NCBI RefSeq assembly: GCF_024834045.1
Contig: NZ_JANUXW010000004.1
Location: forward strand, 85,523-149,522
Length of the DNA stretch: 64,000 nt
Reading direction: 5' to 3'
Origin: Neisseria montereyensis
Lineage (GTDB): Bacteria > Pseudomonadota > Gammaproteobacteria > Burkholderiales > Neisseriaceae
The notes beneath the pieces are model-generated. The model was given only the letters and a program-made list of their open reading frames with translations, did no database searches and was not told the DNA's origin. The position numbers were made by a program, and so were the translations under genes. Below, piece by piece: positions 45,661-56,697 of the stretch; within the stretch, counting starts at the first letter, position 1; each line of letters begins with the position of its first letter.

Positions 45661-46263
45661 CTATTTTTGAGCGGCCGTCTGAAAACGCATGATGCCTTGT
45701 TCGCATACAAACGCATCCAATTGCCTATCATGCGCTTCATGAGGCAGTTGCTCGCACAGCTGGCATGCAAAGCCCACGCCGACAGTATGCGGTTGCAGCC
45801 TGCCGCGCAATGCCGCCAGCGACACATCATAATAACCGCCGCCCTGACCAAGCCGGAAACCCTGTTTGTCGATACCCACCAGCGGCACTAGCAAAACATC
45901 CAAATGATGGGCACGGATTTTTTTACCTGAAAATTGGGGAATATACAAAGCCGACTTGCCGCGCCGCCGTTCCGCGTGCCGGGTATCCGCCCGATAAGGC
46001 GTAAACCACAGGCGCAAGGTATTTTTCTCAATATAGGGCAGATACAGTTTCGCCCCGCGCTGCAAGGCCGTCTGAATAAACCCGTCTAAGCGCAATTCGC
46101 TGCCAATCGGCCAATAAATACCGATACGCCGCCCCCTGCGGATATAACGCTTGAGCGCACGGCCTGCCGCACGGGTTGCACGGATGCGTTCATGCTTATC
46201 CAACTGCTGCCGCGCACGGCGGAAGTGGCGGCGTAAATCCGATTTCTCTTGAGCCAGCGACAT
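45661..46263 (-). CDS. 5-formyltetrahydrofolate cyclo-ligase
   Basis: A 200-residue protein with the cyclo-ligase core: basic N-terminus KSDLRRHFRRARQQL, the folate-region GIYWPIGSELRLDGFI and the ATP-binding GQGGGYYDVSLAAL. It converts 5-formyl-THF to 5,10-methenyl-THF using ATP. The gene ends with an uptake sequence used as codons (FQTA). Often annotated ygfA or fau. Upstream waaA is on the same strand after about 150 bases of no recognised content. Confidence 0.9.
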   Translation of the reverse strand: MSLAQEKSDLRRHFRRARQQLDKHERIRATRAAGRALKRYIRRGRRIGIYWPIGSELRLDGFIQTALQRGAKLYLPYIEKNTLRLWFTPYRADTRHAERRRGKSALYIPQFSGKKIRAHHLDVLLVPLVGIDKQGFRLGQGGGYYDVSLAALRGRLQPHTVGVGFACQLCEQLPHEAHDRQLDAFVCEQGIMRFQTAAQK

Positions 46264-46397
46264 ATTTCAGACGGCCTTTCTAATCAAACATATTGCCATG
46301 ACACAAGTCGGTACAAACCTAATACTCAACCGACTGGAAACGATAACGCATATATCAGGCCGTCTGAAAAAATTTTCAGCCGGCCTATTGTTAAACA

Positions 46398-48290
46398 TCA
46401 AGCTTGTTTGGCATCTTTAAACCCGCGTTTCAAATGCACCATCAATAGGGTAACGGCAGCCGGGGTAATGCCGGAAATACGGCTGGCCTGTCCTACGGTT
46501 TCGGGGCGGTTTTGGTTGAGTTTTTGCTGCACTTCCGCCGATAGGCCTTTCACTTTGCTGTAATCGATATCGGCCGGCAGTTTCAGGCTTTCTAAATCGC
46601 GGCGGCCTTCGATTTCTTCGTTTTGGCGGTCGATATAGCCTTGGTATTTCACCTGAATTTCTACCTGCTCCAACACTTGCGGGCTAAGCTCGGTTTCGGG
46701 TTGGGCGCCGGGCAGGGTCATCAGGGCGGCGTAGTCGATATTGGGGCGGCGCAGTAGGTCGTGCAAATTGGCTTCGCGGCTGAGTTTTTGGCCGAATACG
46801 CGGACTTGATCACTCTCGGACAGTTTGGCCGGGGTGTACCATGTGGTTTTCAGGCGTTGGATTTCGCGCTCGATTTGTTCGCGTTTTTGCTCGAATGCCT
46901 GCCATTGGGCTTCGCTCACCAAGCCGATTTTATAGCCTGCTTCGGTGAGGCGCATGTCGGCGTTGTCTTCGCGCAGTTGCAGGCGGTATTCGGCGCGGCT
47001 GGTAAACATGCGGTAGGGTTCGTTTACGCCTTTGGTAATGAGGTCGTCCACCAATACGCCCAAATAAGCCTGCTCGCGGCGCAACAGCAGCGGGTCTTGC
47101 TCGCGCACATATTGCACGGCATTGGCTCCGGCCAACAGGCCTTGTGCGGCGGCTTCTTCGTAGCCGGTAGTGCCATTTATCTGGCCGGCGAAAAACAGGC
47201 CGGCAATGGTTTTGGTTTCCAAGCTGGCTTTCAGGTTGCGCGGGTCGAAATAATCGTATTCGATGGCATAGCCGGGGCGCAGGATATGGGCGTTTTCCAA
47301 GCCTTTCATCGAGCGGACGAGTTCGATTTGAATATCAAACGGCAGGCTGGTAGAAATGCCGTTCGGATAATATTCGTTGGTATTTAAACCTTCCGGCTCA
47401 AGAAAAATCTGATGGCTGTCTTTATCGGCAAAACGGTTGATTTTGTCTTCAATCGAGGGGCAGTAGCGCGGGCCGACGCCTTCGATTTTGCCGGTGAACA
47501 TCGGGCTGCGGTCGAAACCGGAACGGATAATATCGTGGGTGCGGCTGTTGGTATGGGTAATCCAGCACGATACCTGATGCGGATGCATGGCGGTATTGCC
47601 GCGCACGGAAAATACCGGCACGGGATTGTCGCCGGGCTGTTCGGTGAGTTGTGAAAAATCAATGGTGCGCCCGTCGATACGCGGCGGCGTGCCGGTTTTC
47701 AAGCGGCTTTGCGGCAACTTGAGCTCTTTCAGACGGCCTGACAAGCCTTGTGCGGCCGGATCGCCTGCCCGTCCGCCGGGATAGTTTTCCAAGCCGATAT
47801 GGATTTTGCCTGCTAAAAAGGTGCCGGCGGTCAACACCACGGCGCGGGCTTTAAATTCCACGCCCATAGCGGTTTTCACACCGCTAACGTGTTCACCTTC
47901 CAAGGTAATATCTTCAACGGCCTGTTGGAAAATATCGAGATTGGGCTGGTTTTCCAGCATATCGCGGATAGCGGCTTTATAAAGAATGCGGTCGGCCTGC
48001 GCACGGGTGGCGCGTACGGCGGCACCTTTGCTGGCGTTTAATCGGCGAAACTGAATACCGGCTTTATCGGTAGCCAGCGCCATCGCGCCGCCGAGCGCAT
48101 CGACTTCGCGCACCAAGTGGCCTTTGCCGATACCGCCGATAGAGGGGTTGCACGACATTTGGCCGAGGGTTTCGATATTGTGGGTCACCAATAGGGTTTG
48201 TGCGCCCATGCGGGCGGCGGCCAGTGCGGCTTCGGTTCCGGCGTGTCCGCCGCCGACCACAATGACATCATAAGTTTTAGGGTAAATCAT
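46398..48290 (-). CDS. mnmG: tRNA uridine-5-carboxymethylaminomethyl modification enzyme MnmG
   Basis: A 630-residue FAD protein: [20 protein letters not shown] (about 10-29), the conserved [22 protein letters not shown], and [15 protein letters not shown]. With MnmE it modifies wobble uridine 34 in tRNAs. Length is typical. Formerly gidA. No mnmE or rsmG adjoins it here. Confidence 0.97.
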   Translation of the reverse strand: MIYPKTYDVIVVGGGHAGTEAALAAARMGAQTLLVTHNIETLGQMSCNPSIGGIGKGHLVREVDALGGAMALATDKAGIQFRRLNASKGAAVRATRAQADRILYKAAIRDMLENQPNLDIFQQAVEDITLEGEHVSGVKTAMGVEFKARAVVLTAGTFLAGKIHIGLENYPGGRAGDPAAQGLSGRLKELKLPQSRLKTGTPPRIDGRTIDFSQLTEQPGDNPVPVFSVRGNTAMHPHQVSCWITHTNSRTHDIIRSGFDRSPMFTGKIEGVGPRYCPSIEDKINRFADKDSHQIFLEPEGLNTNEYYPNGISTSLPFDIQIELVRSMKGLENAHILRPGYAIEYDYFDPRNLKASLETKTIAGLFFAGQINGTTGYEEAAAQGLLAGANAVQYVREQDPLLLRREQAYLGVLVDDLITKGVNEPYRMFTSRAEYRLQLREDNADMRLTEAGYKIGLVSEAQWQAFEQKREQIEREIQRLKTTWYTPAKLSESDQVRVFGQKLSREANLHDLLRRPNIDYAALMTLPGAQPETELSPQVLEQVEIQVKYQGYIDRQNEEIEGRRDLESLKLPADIDYSKVKGLSAEVQQKLNQNRPETVGQASRISGITPAAVTLLMVHLKRGFKDAKQA

Positions 48291-48336
48291 TATCTTGACT
48301 GTGCTTTAAAAATGAGCAGAATTGTACGCCCTTTTG

Positions 48337-48376
48337 AGGCCGTCTGAAACTGGTTTGATATTTTTCAGACGGCCTT
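48337..48376 (-). terminator. DUS hairpin in the lpxL-mnmG gap
   Basis: AGGCCGTCTGAAA (about 48338-48350) and TTTCAGACGGCCT (about 48363-48375) form an inverted pair between the two genes. A second inverted pair lies nearer lpxL (about 48469-48504). No gene in the 218-base gap. Confidence 0.65.
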
Positions 48377-48508
48377 AGCGCTATCGGCTGGCTGATACGT
48401 TCTGCTTGATTATTTTAATAAAATGTTTATATCAATATGCTATGTTGATATAAAAGAGTGTCTATATTTCAGACGGCCTGTTCGCTATGATACAGGCCGT
48501 CTGAAATC

Positions 48509-49378
48509 TTAATAAAAACTTTCTTCGCCTTCGGGGCGGGTTTTGAAACGTTTATGTAGCCAGAAATATTGCTCGGGATGTTCGCGGATACGCGCTTCAA
48601 TAAAGTCGTTCATGCGTTGGGTATCGGCTTCGGAATCATTGGTCGGAAAGTTTTCCCACGCCGGATAAAAACGCAGGGTAACGGTACCATCATCTTCACG
48701 GGTCGGAATAGCGGGAATCACACGGGCTTTAGTCATCGCAGCGATACGGCTTAATCCGGCAATGGTGGCGGTGGGGATACCGAAAAAATTCACAAAAATC
48801 GAATCGTTGCGGCCGAAATCCTGATCGGGCAGATACAGAAACGGGGCATCGCTTTTTCTCATCTGTTTGATAATCGCGCGCAAGCCTTCGGTGCGGCCAA
48901 TCAAAAAAACATTATTGTAACGGTGGCGGCCTTTAAGGATTTGTTTGTCTAAGGCTTTGTTTTTTTGATGCGAATACATACTGGTGAGCGGCACATCCTG
49001 ATTCAGCGTATAAACCGCCATTTCAAACGCGGTAAAGTGCGGATAAAGTAAAATCACTTTTTCTCCGGCCGCCAGTGCATCATCCAAATAATGTTTATCG
49101 CGATAATGTACTTTTTCACGCAGCTTTTCCGCAGAGCTATACCAATACACGCCGTATTCGAGCATCAGTTTGGCCATGTGCTGAAAGTGTCGTTTCAATA
49201 AAGTGCGGCGTTGTTCTTCACGCCAATCGGGAAAGCATTTGCGCAGGTTGGTTTCACCGATTTTACGCCGAGACGAAACAGTATAGTACATCAGAATACC
49301 GATAAAATCGGCCAATTTTTGAATCATACCGAAAGGTAGTAATTGAATCAGGTAAAGAATAAAAAAAGCAAATTTCAT
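48509..49378 (-). CDS. Lipid A lauroyl/myristoyl acyltransferase (LpxL/HtrB family)
   Basis: A 289-residue protein with an N-terminal membrane segment and the catalytic HX4E motif HFTAFE (H114, E119). YLPDQDFGRNDSIFVNFFGIPTAT is the family's second conserved block. It adds a secondary acyl chain to Kdo2-lipid IVA at the inner membrane. Neisseria have two such enzymes, LpxL1 and LpxL2; I cannot tell which this is without alignment. Confidence 0.9.
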   Translation of the reverse strand: MKFAFFILYLIQLLPFGMIQKLADFIGILMYYTVSSRRKIGETNLRKCFPDWREEQRRTLLKRHFQHMAKLMLEYGVYWYSSAEKLREKVHYRDKHYLDDALAAGEKVILLYPHFTAFEMAVYTLNQDVPLTSMYSHQKNKALDKQILKGRHRYNNVFLIGRTEGLRAIIKQMRKSDAPFLYLPDQDFGRNDSIFVNFFGIPTATIAGLSRIAAMTKARVIPAIPTREDDGTVTLRFYPAWENFPTNDSEADTQRMNDFIEARIREHPEQYFWLHKRFKTRPEGEESFY

Positions 49379-49505
49379 ATCATTATTTATATTTCATGGT
49401 TGTGGCAGCATTTCTGCTGTTTGTTTGTGCTTGAAAATCGAATCATTCCCTATCTATTCAATCTGATTCCTCTATCTTAAAAAAGTTTGGCTAAAACAGA
49501 CTTTA

Positions 49506-50045
49506 TCAACGCTGGAAGCGCCCGCGTTTTACTTGCAAAGCCCCTTGTTGGAGTTGTGCCCCCAAGCTGTGGTTACGCAAAGCATGGGTTAGCGCAACGG
49601 CCAAGCCGTCGGCAGCATCGGCTTGCGGTGTACCCGATAGCGACAGCATTTGTACCACCATGTGTTGAACCTGCTCTTTGGCCGCCTTCCCCTTGCCGAC
49701 TACCGCCTGCTTCACCTGAAGCGCGGTATATTCGAATACGGGCAATTGATGCATCACCAAAGCGGCAATAGCCGCCCCGCGCGCCTGCCCGAGCATCAGC
49801 GTGGAGGCGGGATTCACATTCACGAATACTTGTTCCACTGCCGCCTGATGCGGTTGGTAGTGCCGGATAATTTCATCAATATGTTTCACAATCACGGCAA
49901 TACGTTCTGCCAACGGCGCAGCCGGCGGGGTTTTAATACAACCCGAAGCCACATAAAAATGCTCGCGGCCACGCACATCAATCACCCCGAAGCCGGTAAC
50001 ACGGCTGCCGGGGTCGATACCTAAAATACGGATCGTTTTATTCAT
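49506..50045 (-). CDS. ruvC: Holliday junction resolvase RuvC
   Basis: About 179 residues. [18 protein letters not shown] holds the first catalytic Asp (residue 11). [15 protein letters not shown] has the catalytic Glu, and the C-terminal [13 protein letters not shown] carries the last acidic pair. RuvC cuts four-way junctions in recombination repair. Start at ATG 50045 chosen over the GTG two codons upstream. On the same strand as prmA, with an uptake sequence between. Confidence 0.95.
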   Translation of the reverse strand: MNKTIRILGIDPGSRVTGFGVIDVRGREHFYVASGCIKTPPAAPLAERIAVIVKHIDEIIRHYQPHQAAVEQVFVNVNPASTLMLGQARGAAIAALVMHQLPVFEYTALQVKQAVVGKGKAAKEQVQHMVVQMLSLSGTPQADAADGLAVALTHALRNHSLGAQLQQGALQVKRGRFQR

Positions 50046-50084
50046 TTGCACGGTCTTTTGGTTTCAGACGGCCTAAACCGACGC

Positions 50085-50972
50085 TTAACGCCGGGTACCA
50101 CTCAAACACGCCCAACCTTCATCGGTTTGCACGGGCGCAAGTTCAAACCATTCATTGTAAATACCGCTCATTTCTTCGACCTGCTCGTCCAAAATACCGG
50201 ATAACACAATCCGCCCACCCTGTTTGGTGCGTTCGGCCAACAAACTACCGAGCATGCGCAAAGGATTGGCCAAAATATTGGCAACCACAACGTCAAACTG
50301 ATGCGGCGGCAAAGCATCGGGCAACAGAAAGGTGGCCGATACATTGTTTTGCGCAGCATTGCTGTTGCTGGCACGAATGGCCTGTTCGTCGATATCCACA
50401 CCGGTGGCACTGCCGGCACCCAGTTTCAGGGCGGCAATGGCGAGAATGCCCGAACCGCAACCGTAATCCAAAACGGATTCGCCGCCTTTGAGGTTGTTGT
50501 CCAGCCACTGTAAACACAAACGGGTGGTGGGATGGCTGCCGGTACCGAATGCCAAACCGGGGTCTAATTGCAGGTTAACGGCATTTTCATCAGGCGCTTC
50601 ATGCCATGACGGGGTAATCCATAAACGTTCGGAAATCTGAATCGGGTCAAACTGCGCCTGAGTCAGCCGAACCCAATCTTGCTCGGCCAATAATTCCGTT
50701 TCATATTCTGGAACGGCGATACCGCAATCTTCGGCGGCAGCGGTTACAGCGGGGGCAACATCGGCGGATTCGTCAAACAACGCAATCACTTTGCTCTGCT
50801 GCCAGATTTGCTCGGCCGGCATCCCCGGCTCGCCGAAAATGGCCTGTTCGTTGGCCGTTCCCGCATAGGCGTCTTCAATGGCGGCGGAAAGCGCACCGTG
50901 TTCCATCAGCGCATCGGCAAGGCGTTCGGCAACATTATCTTTAACGGCAATCGTGATTTGTTGGTAAGACAT
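50085..50972 (-). CDS. prmA: Ribosomal protein L11 methyltransferase
   Basis: A 295-residue AdoMet methyltransferase. The N-terminal L11-binding domain is followed by DPGLAFGTGSHPTTRLCLQWL and the AdoMet site VLDYGCGSGILAIAALKLGA, then VVANILANPLRML. It trimethylates ribosomal protein L11. Length is typical of the family. Confidence 0.96.
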   Translation of the reverse strand: MSYQQITIAVKDNVAERLADALMEHGALSAAIEDAYAGTANEQAIFGEPGMPAEQIWQQSKVIALFDESADVAPAVTAAAEDCGIAVPEYETELLAEQDWVRLTQAQFDPIQISERLWITPSWHEAPDENAVNLQLDPGLAFGTGSHPTTRLCLQWLDNNLKGGESVLDYGCGSGILAIAALKLGAGSATGVDIDEQAIRASNSNAAQNNVSATFLLPDALPPHQFDVVVANILANPLRMLGSLLAERTKQGGRIVLSGILDEQVEEMSGIYNEWFELAPVQTDEGWACLSGTRR

Positions 50973-51182
50973 GGCGGATATTCTTTCTGAGGCCGTCTGA
51001 AAACAAAACGGCCGGTGATTGGAAAAACAAAAACAACCGGCAACCCATACTTAATTGAAGGCAGCCGAAACCGAAGCGGTTTGTTGCGCGATTCTAACAA
51101 AAAAAGGCAACAGGTCAAACTGAAAAACCATATATCTTGAATAAGATACGTTAAGAAACGCTTTGCCGTTATTCATATAATG

Positions 51183-51210
51183 AGGCCGTCTGAAAGGTTT
51201 CAGACGGCCT
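51183..51210 (-). terminator. Paired-DUS terminator of MliC-like gene
   Basis: AGGCCGTCTGAAA (51183-51195) pairs with TTTCAGACGGCCT (51198-51210), 20 bases after the stop of the minus-strand lipoprotein gene. Confidence 0.82.
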
Positions 51211-51230
51211 TCAATAGAAACGACTAATGC

Positions 51231-51716
51231 TTACAAAGGCATGCAGTTTCTCATCACAATGTCATCAACATCAATCATTTCGCTGGCGACTTCTTGTTTT
51301 TCGGTACGCGTTAAAAAGCCGTTGCCTTCGGCATATAAATCATCGCTGCCTTGGTTGTCTACGCGCCAAGTGTAAGTGCCGTTGCCAAATGCAATCGTAT
51401 CGGCATTGCTGGCTTCGGCATCATGGTTGAGCTTGAGGGTTTCGTTATCAAAACGCACTTCCGCAACCGCACCATTATTTTCCATATAATAACGGGCATC
51501 CAAGGTATTGCCGTCGCTACACTGGAAAGAGTGCCAATCCGCATCTTTTTCCGCAGCCAATTTACCGAGCGCGGCAGGCGCGGTATCTGATGATGTTTCT
51601 ACGGCAGAAGTAGCGGCGGCAGATTCGGTTTCCGCAGGCGCAGCCGCTTGTTCTTGACTACACGCCGCCAACACGGGCAGCAACATAAAAGGCAAACATA
51701 ATTTAAACAGTTTCAT
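51231..51716 (-). CDS. Lipoprotein with MliC-like (C-type lysozyme inhibitor) domain
   Basis: A 161-residue lipoprotein with lipobox LAAC (Cys19) and an Ala/Glu/Ser/Thr-rich linker to about residue 60. The C-terminal domain (about 62-161) has FQCSDG...VRFDNETLKL...ADTIAFGNGTYTWRVDNQG and a final NCMPL. Two cysteines (FQC and NC) bracket it, as in MliC/PliC lysozyme inhibitors. Such proteins protect the cell wall from host lysozyme. Assignment rests on pattern only. Confidence 0.7.
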   Translation of the reverse strand: MKLFKLCLPFMLLPVLAACSQEQAAAPAETESAAATSAVETSSDTAPAALGKLAAEKDADWHSFQCSDGNTLDARYYMENNGAVAEVRFDNETLKLNHDAEASNADTIAFGNGTYTWRVDNQGSDDLYAEGNGFLTRTEKQEVASEMIDVDDIVMRNCMPL

Positions 51717-52007
51717 AATCGATTTCCGAAAAGAAAATTATGATAAGAATAAACGGATAAGAATCAAGCCGGCTTATCTAACGGCTTTATCTTGTTATGA
51801 TGGGGCTTTAATCCGAAAGCTCAAACGCCCGTGCCATAACGTGATTATTCTAATATAGAATATCGAAGCACAGTATAGAATATTCACAATCGCTTTGATT
51901 TATAGACAAGCGTATGCGTTCAGACGGCCCGTACATACCCCGCTATACAATCTCTTGCTATAATGACACGCTATACGCCGTTATCCAGCCAAAATAAAGA
52001 CCAAACC

Positions 52008-53918
52008 ATGAGCCAAACCTCTTTACTCGACACCCTTAGTCTACCGGAAGATTTACGCAATCTCGATGCCAAACAACTGCCGCAAGTAGCAGAGGAATTG
52101 CGTGCATTTTTATTGGAATCGGTCGGGCAAACGGGCGGTCATTTTGCCAGCAATCTCGGTGCGGTCGAGCTAACAGTGGCGCTGCATTATGTCTACGACA
52201 CGCCGGAAGACCATTTGGTTTGGGATGTAGGCCATCAAAGCTATCCGCATAAAATCCTAACCGGCCGTAAAGACCGTATGAACACCATGCGTAAATACGG
52301 CGGTTTGGCCGGGTTTCCCAAACGCAGCGAATCCGAATACGACGCCTTCGGGGTTGGGCATTCATCTACTTCGATTGGTGCGGCACTCGGCATGGCGGTA
52401 GCCGACAAACTGGCAGGAAACGGCAAGCGCAGCGTGGCCATTATCGGCGACGGCGCCATGACAGCCGGCCAAGCATTCGAAGCCCTAAATTGCGCGGGCG
52501 ATATGGATATTGATCTGCTCGTGATTCTCAACGACAACGAAATGTCGATTTCGCCCAATGTCGGCGCCCTGCCCAAATACCTCGCCCGCAATGTGGTGCG
52601 CGATATGCACGGCCTATTGAGCACCATTAAAGCCCAATCTACCAAAGTATTCGATAAATTGCCCGGTGCTCTAGGCACTGCACCTTTGGGCATTGCCCAA
52701 AAAGTCGAAAACAAAATCAAAACCATCGCCGGCGAAGCGGAGCATGTCAAACAATCTTTATCGCTGTTTGAAAACTTCGGCTTTCACTATACCGGCCCGG
52801 TCGACGGCCATAATGTCGATAATCTGGTGGAAGTGCTTCAGGATTTACGTCAGAAAAAAGGCCCGCAAATCCTGCATGTGATTACCAAAAAAGGACAAGG
52901 CTACAAACTGGCCGAAAATGATCCGGTTAAATACCATGCCGTTTCAACACTCGCACAAGACAACAAAGAAACCGTGCCAAGCACGCCGAAACCGGCCGCC
53001 AAACCCACTTATACGCAAATTTTCGGCCAATGGTTGTGCGATCAGGCAGCCGCCGACAGCCGCTTAATCGCCATTACCCCCGCCATGCGGGAAGGCAGCG
53101 GCTTGGTGGAATATGAAAAACAGTTCCCAGAACGTTATTTCGATGTCGGCATTGCCGAACAACACGCCGTTACCTTTGCCGGCGGCTTGGCCTGTTGCGG
53201 TGCCAAGCCCGTTGTCGCCATCTACTCTACCTTTCTACAACGCGGCTACGACCAACTGATTCATGATATTGCCCTGCAAAACCTACCGGTTTTATTTGCC
53301 ATCGACCGTGCCGGTATTGTCGGCGCCGACGGCCCTACCCATGCCGGTTTGTATGATTTAAGTTTTTTACGCTGCATACCGAATATGGTAATTGCCGCAC
53401 CGAGCGATGAAAACGAATGCCGGCTGCTGCTATCGACCTGTTATCAAATCGACGGCCCGGCTGCGGTGCGCTATCCGCGCGGTGCAGGCATCGGTGCCGA
53501 TGTTTCAGACGGCCTGAATATCGTACCAGTCGGCAAAGGGCTAATCAAACGCGAAGGCCGCAAAACCGCATTTATCGCTTTCGGCAGCATGGTTCAAACC
53601 GCACTTGAAGCGGCGGAAACATTGGATGCCACCGTAGCCGATATGCGCTTTGTGAAACCTTTAGACGAAGCCTTAATCTGCAGTTTGGCAGAGTCACACG
53701 ATTATCTGGTCACCATTGAAGAAAATACCGTGCAAGGCGGTGCGGGCAGCGCAGTATTGGAAGTATTGTCCAAACACAATATCTGTAAACCGATCCTATT
53801 ATTAGGCGTGGCCGATACGGTTACCGAACACGGCGACCCTAAAAAACTGATTGATGATTTAGGTTTAAGCACCGAAGGCGTATTACGGCAGCTTCAAAAC
53901 TGGCAAGCTCAAATTTAA
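52008..53918 (+). CDS. dxs: 1-deoxy-D-xylulose-5-phosphate synthase
   Basis: About 636 residues. [13 protein letters not shown], the thiamine-diphosphate site [15 protein letters not shown] and the transketolase pyrimidine domain [13 protein letters not shown] identify DXS, first step of the MEP isoprenoid pathway. I start at 52008 ([10 protein letters not shown]), where homologues begin; an in-frame ATG at 51963 would add 15 residues without family support. Its stop overlaps the stop of the convergent DUF2520 gene (shared TTAA at 53915-53918). Confidence 0.97.
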   Translation: MSQTSLLDTLSLPEDLRNLDAKQLPQVAEELRAFLLESVGQTGGHFASNLGAVELTVALHYVYDTPEDHLVWDVGHQSYPHKILTGRKDRMNTMRKYGGLAGFPKRSESEYDAFGVGHSSTSIGAALGMAVADKLAGNGKRSVAIIGDGAMTAGQAFEALNCAGDMDIDLLVILNDNEMSISPNVGALPKYLARNVVRDMHGLLSTIKAQSTKVFDKLPGALGTAPLGIAQKVENKIKTIAGEAEHVKQSLSLFENFGFHYTGPVDGHNVDNLVEVLQDLRQKKGPQILHVITKKGQGYKLAENDPVKYHAVSTLAQDNKETVPSTPKPAAKPTYTQIFGQWLCDQAAADSRLIAITPAMREGSGLVEYEKQFPERYFDVGIAEQHAVTFAGGLACCGAKPVVAIYSTFLQRGYDQLIHDIALQNLPVLFAIDRAGIVGADGPTHAGLYDLSFLRCIPNMVIAAPSDENECRLLLSTCYQIDGPAAVRYPRGAGIGADVSDGLNIVPVGKGLIKREGRKTAFIAFGSMVQTALEAAETLDATVADMRFVKPLDEALICSLAESHDYLVTIEENTVQGGAGSAVLEVLSKHNICKPILLLGVADTVTEHGDPKKLIDDLGLSTEGVLRQLQNWQAQI

Positions 53919-54787
53919 TTCATACAGCCGTCTGAAATATTCAAAACTTTTTCTAATGCCTTGATTTGCCCGCTATCCAAACGAGAGCGGGCTAAATCTA
54001 ATGTGGCCGCCGCCCAAATACGGTATTTCTGCCGCTCGGCTTCATCCATCACCGACACATGTGCGGTCACCGTCGAATCATCCCCCCGCACGATAGGGCC
54101 GGTTAACGCCGATAAAGGCGGCAGCTCGGCAAGATGGTCAACACTCTGCCGCATCAGGCCGGATACCAACTCTCTCGCCAATTCGTCTGAAAAATGTAGC
54201 GGCGCCAACAAATCTTGGGCAAACGCCGCCAGCGTAACCGAAAAATTAGATGCCACGGATAAAGCCGCATGATAACGGGCTTTTTGTTGCGAAGAAATTT
54301 CAAATGCCCGCAATTCGGCGGCGGCGGCCAAATCATGCAGTTTTGCCATCGCACCGGCATCCGCCGCTTCTAAAGCGCACAAATTCCCCGCCAATTCCCG
54401 TATAGATTTTTCTACATCGGCAAATGCGAAAACAGGGTGTAAACTGCCGACTGTCGCACCGCATTTGACAACTTCATCTAATACGCATATTGTTTTTGCT
54501 CCGCTGAAATGTATTACTAAAGTTTCTTTAGCCAGCCAAGGCAGTTGTGCCAGCTGTTCGGCTATATTTTTCAATATATTATCAGGCGTAGCGATTAATA
54601 TGGCATCTGCCGGGGGTAGGTCTTGGATACGGGGAACTATCTTATCGGCCAAACAGTCTGCCAAAACGCCGGGATTGTTTTTTCGGGAAACCGCAGCAGC
54701 TAATTTCCATCTGCCGCTTTTCGGCAAAACGGCGGCAAAAGTCTGCCCGACACGGCCCATACCGATAATATGGAAGCTTTTTTTCAT
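53915..54787 (-). CDS. Rossmann-fold NADP-dependent oxidoreductase, DUF2520 family
   Basis: A 290-residue protein with N-terminal Rossmann motif [17 protein letters not shown] (about 5-21), [12 protein letters not shown] (about 60-71) and a [11 protein letters not shown] segment. The C-terminal helical domain is DUF2520. The fold is like ProC/6-phosphogluconate-type dehydrogenases; substrate unknown. It is convergent with dxs with overlapping stops, so no terminator separates them. An in-frame uptake-like sequence is just after the stop. Confidence 0.82.
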   Translation of the reverse strand: MKKSFHIIGMGRVGQTFAAVLPKSGRWKLAAAVSRKNNPGVLADCLADKIVPRIQDLPPADAILIATPDNILKNIAEQLAQLPWLAKETLVIHFSGAKTICVLDEVVKCGATVGSLHPVFAFADVEKSIRELAGNLCALEAADAGAMAKLHDLAAAAELRAFEISSQQKARYHAALSVASNFSVTLAAFAQDLLAPLHFSDELARELVSGLMRQSVDHLAELPPLSALTGPIVRGDDSTVTAHVSVMDEAERQKYRIWAAATLDLARSRLDSGQIKALEKVLNISDGCMN

Positions 54788-54855
54788 TTCAGACGGCCCT
54801 AACGGATTGAATAGCTAAGGTTAACACGGTAAACTTAGCCCCATTAAATTTTTTT

Positions 54856-55581
54856 ATGACTGCCTTTAAAATGAAAACAGCTTTCGAAGTAAAATCAGCA
54901 CGTCTTGATGTGCTTTCCGTACAGTTACATACTGCGGACTTAGGGGAATTGGAAGATTTTTTACAACAGCGTGTCAGCCAACATAAAGAACTTGGCAGTA
55001 TGCTGTTTTTATTGGATGTACAGGAATTCAACAGTCCCGGCGAATTGAATATTCCCGGCATTGTGTCGCTATTTGCCCGCTACGGCCTGCAAATCATCGG
55101 CCTGCGTCATCAAAATGAAGCATGGGCGGCACACGCCCAAGCCTATCATCTGACCTTCAGCCGTAACGACAGTAAAATTTCCGAACCGCCGGCCAAAGCC
55201 GCACCGGCTTCATCCGAACAGGTTCAGGCAACCGTTATCAGCAAACCGACCGTATTAATCAGCACCCCGATTCGAACCGGCCAGCAAGTCTATGCCGAAA
55301 ATGCCGATTTAATCGTTACCGGCATCGTAAACGAAGGTGCGGAAATTATTGCCGACGGCAATATCCATGTATACGGCGCCATGCGCGGCCGTGCACTGGC
55401 CGGCGCCACCGGCAACCGTGATGCCAGAATTTTTATCCATTCCATGCAGGCCGAATTGGTATCGGTGGCGGGAATATACCGTAATTTCGAACAAAGCCTG
55501 CCGGCGCACCTCCATAAAAAGCCCGTGCAGGTATCGCTCCAAGAGAACCGTCTGGTCATTAGTGCCATAGACGAAGAATAA
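54856..55581 (+). CDS. minC: Septum site-determining protein MinC
   Basis: A 241-residue MinC. The N-terminal FtsZ-inhibiting domain covers about 8-105. The C-terminal beta-helix (about 130-230) has IRTGQQVYAENADLIVTGIVNEGAEIIADGNIHVYGAMRGRALAG, the dimerisation and MinD-binding region. It blocks Z-ring assembly away from midcell. The alternative start MKTAFEVK is five codons downstream. First gene of minC-minD-minE-oxyR. Confidence 0.95.
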   Translation: MTAFKMKTAFEVKSARLDVLSVQLHTADLGELEDFLQQRVSQHKELGSMLFLLDVQEFNSPGELNIPGIVSLFARYGLQIIGLRHQNEAWAAHAQAYHLTFSRNDSKISEPPAKAAPASSEQVQATVISKPTVLISTPIRTGQQVYAENADLIVTGIVNEGAEIIADGNIHVYGAMRGRALAGATGNRDARIFIHSMQAELVSVAGIYRNFEQSLPAHLHKKPVQVSLQENRLVISAIDEE

Positions 55582-55611
55582 TTGTTTTGATTGCTCAATA
55601 AAGGAAACATC

Positions 55612-56424
55612 GTGGCAAAAATCATTGTAGTAACTTCAGGTAAAGGCGGCGTAGGCAAAACCACTACCAGCGCCAGCATCGCCTCCGGTTTGGCATTGCG
55701 CGGCCATAAAACCGCCGTTATCGACTTCGACGTGGGTTTGCGTAACCTCGACCTGATTATGGGGTGCGAACGCCGTGTGGTTTACGACTTAATCAACGTT
55801 ATCCAAGGCGAAGCTTCGCTGACTCAGGCACTGATTAAAGACAAACATTCCGACAACCTATACATCCTCCCCGCTTCGCAAACCCGCGATAAAGACGCTT
55901 TAAACCGCGAAGGTGTGGAAAAAGTATTAAAAGAACTCGCCGATGATATGAGTTTCGAATACATTATCTGCGATTCTCCGGCCGGTATCGAACAAGGTGC
56001 GTTGATGGCACTTTATTTTGCCGATGAAGCCATTATCACCACCAATCCGGAAGTTTCCAGCGTACGCGACTCGGACCGTATTTTGGGCATTCTGCAAAGC
56101 AAAAGCCGTAGAGCCGAACAAGGCGAAACCGTTAAAGAACACCTGCTGATTACCCGCTACTCACCCGAACGGGTAGAAAAAGGCGAAATGCTTTCCGTTC
56201 AAGATATTTGTGATATTTTGCGCATCCCGTTAATCGGCGTGATTCCGGAATCGCAAAACGTATTACAGGCATCTAACTCAGGCGCACCGGTTATCCATCA
56301 AAACGACGTTGTTGCGGCAGAAGCTTATAAAGACGTTGTGGCAAGATTATTGGGGGAAAACCGAGAAATGCGTTTCCTCGAAGCCGAGAAAAAAGGCTTC
56401 TTCAAACGCTTATTCGGAGGTTAA
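55612..56424 (+). CDS. minD: Septum site-determining ATPase MinD
   Basis: A 270-residue deviant-Walker ATPase: VVTSGKGGVGKTTTSA (about 6-21), FDVGLRNLDLIMGCERR (about 39-55). The amphipathic membrane-targeting helix EKKGFFKRLFGG is at the C-terminus. MinD recruits MinC to the membrane and is moved by MinE. The start is GTG at 55612, with AAGGAAAC before it and MAKIIVVTSG as the family start; the upstream TTG in frame is not used by homologues. Confidence 0.96.
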   Translation: MAKIIVVTSGKGGVGKTTTSASIASGLALRGHKTAVIDFDVGLRNLDLIMGCERRVVYDLINVIQGEASLTQALIKDKHSDNLYILPASQTRDKDALNREGVEKVLKELADDMSFEYIICDSPAGIEQGALMALYFADEAIITTNPEVSSVRDSDRILGILQSKSRRAEQGETVKEHLLITRYSPERVEKGEMLSVQDICDILRIPLIGVIPESQNVLQASNSGAPVIHQNDVVAAEAYKDVVARLLGENREMRFLEAEKKGFFKRLFGG

Positions 56425-56427
56425 ACA

Positions 56428-56697
56428 ATGTCATTGATTGATTTATTGTTTGGCAAAAAAAACAAGACGGCCGCCGTCGCTCGTGACCGCCTGCAAATTA
56501 TTATTGCGCAAGAGCGTGCCAAAGAACAGGCGCCCGATTATCTGCCAACCCTGCAAAAAGAACTGATGGAAGTATTGTCCAAATACGTTCATGTATCTTT
56601 GGAAGATATCCGTATTTCCCAAGAAAAACAAAACGGCATGGATGTGCTCGAATTGAATATAACCCTGCCGGAGCAAAAAAAGGCTGAAGAAGCATGA
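56428..56697 (+). CDS. minE: Cell division topological specificity factor MinE
   Basis: An 89-residue MinE: N-terminal [30 protein letters not shown] (membrane and MinD-interaction part) and a C-terminal topological-specificity domain. It stimulates MinD ATPase, restricting MinC to the poles. It follows minD by 3 bases and overlaps oxyR by ATGA. Confidence 0.96.
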   Translation: MSLIDLLFGKKNKTAAVARDRLQIIIAQERAKEQAPDYLPTLQKELMEVLSKYVHVSLEDIRISQEKQNGMDVLELNITLPEQKKAEEA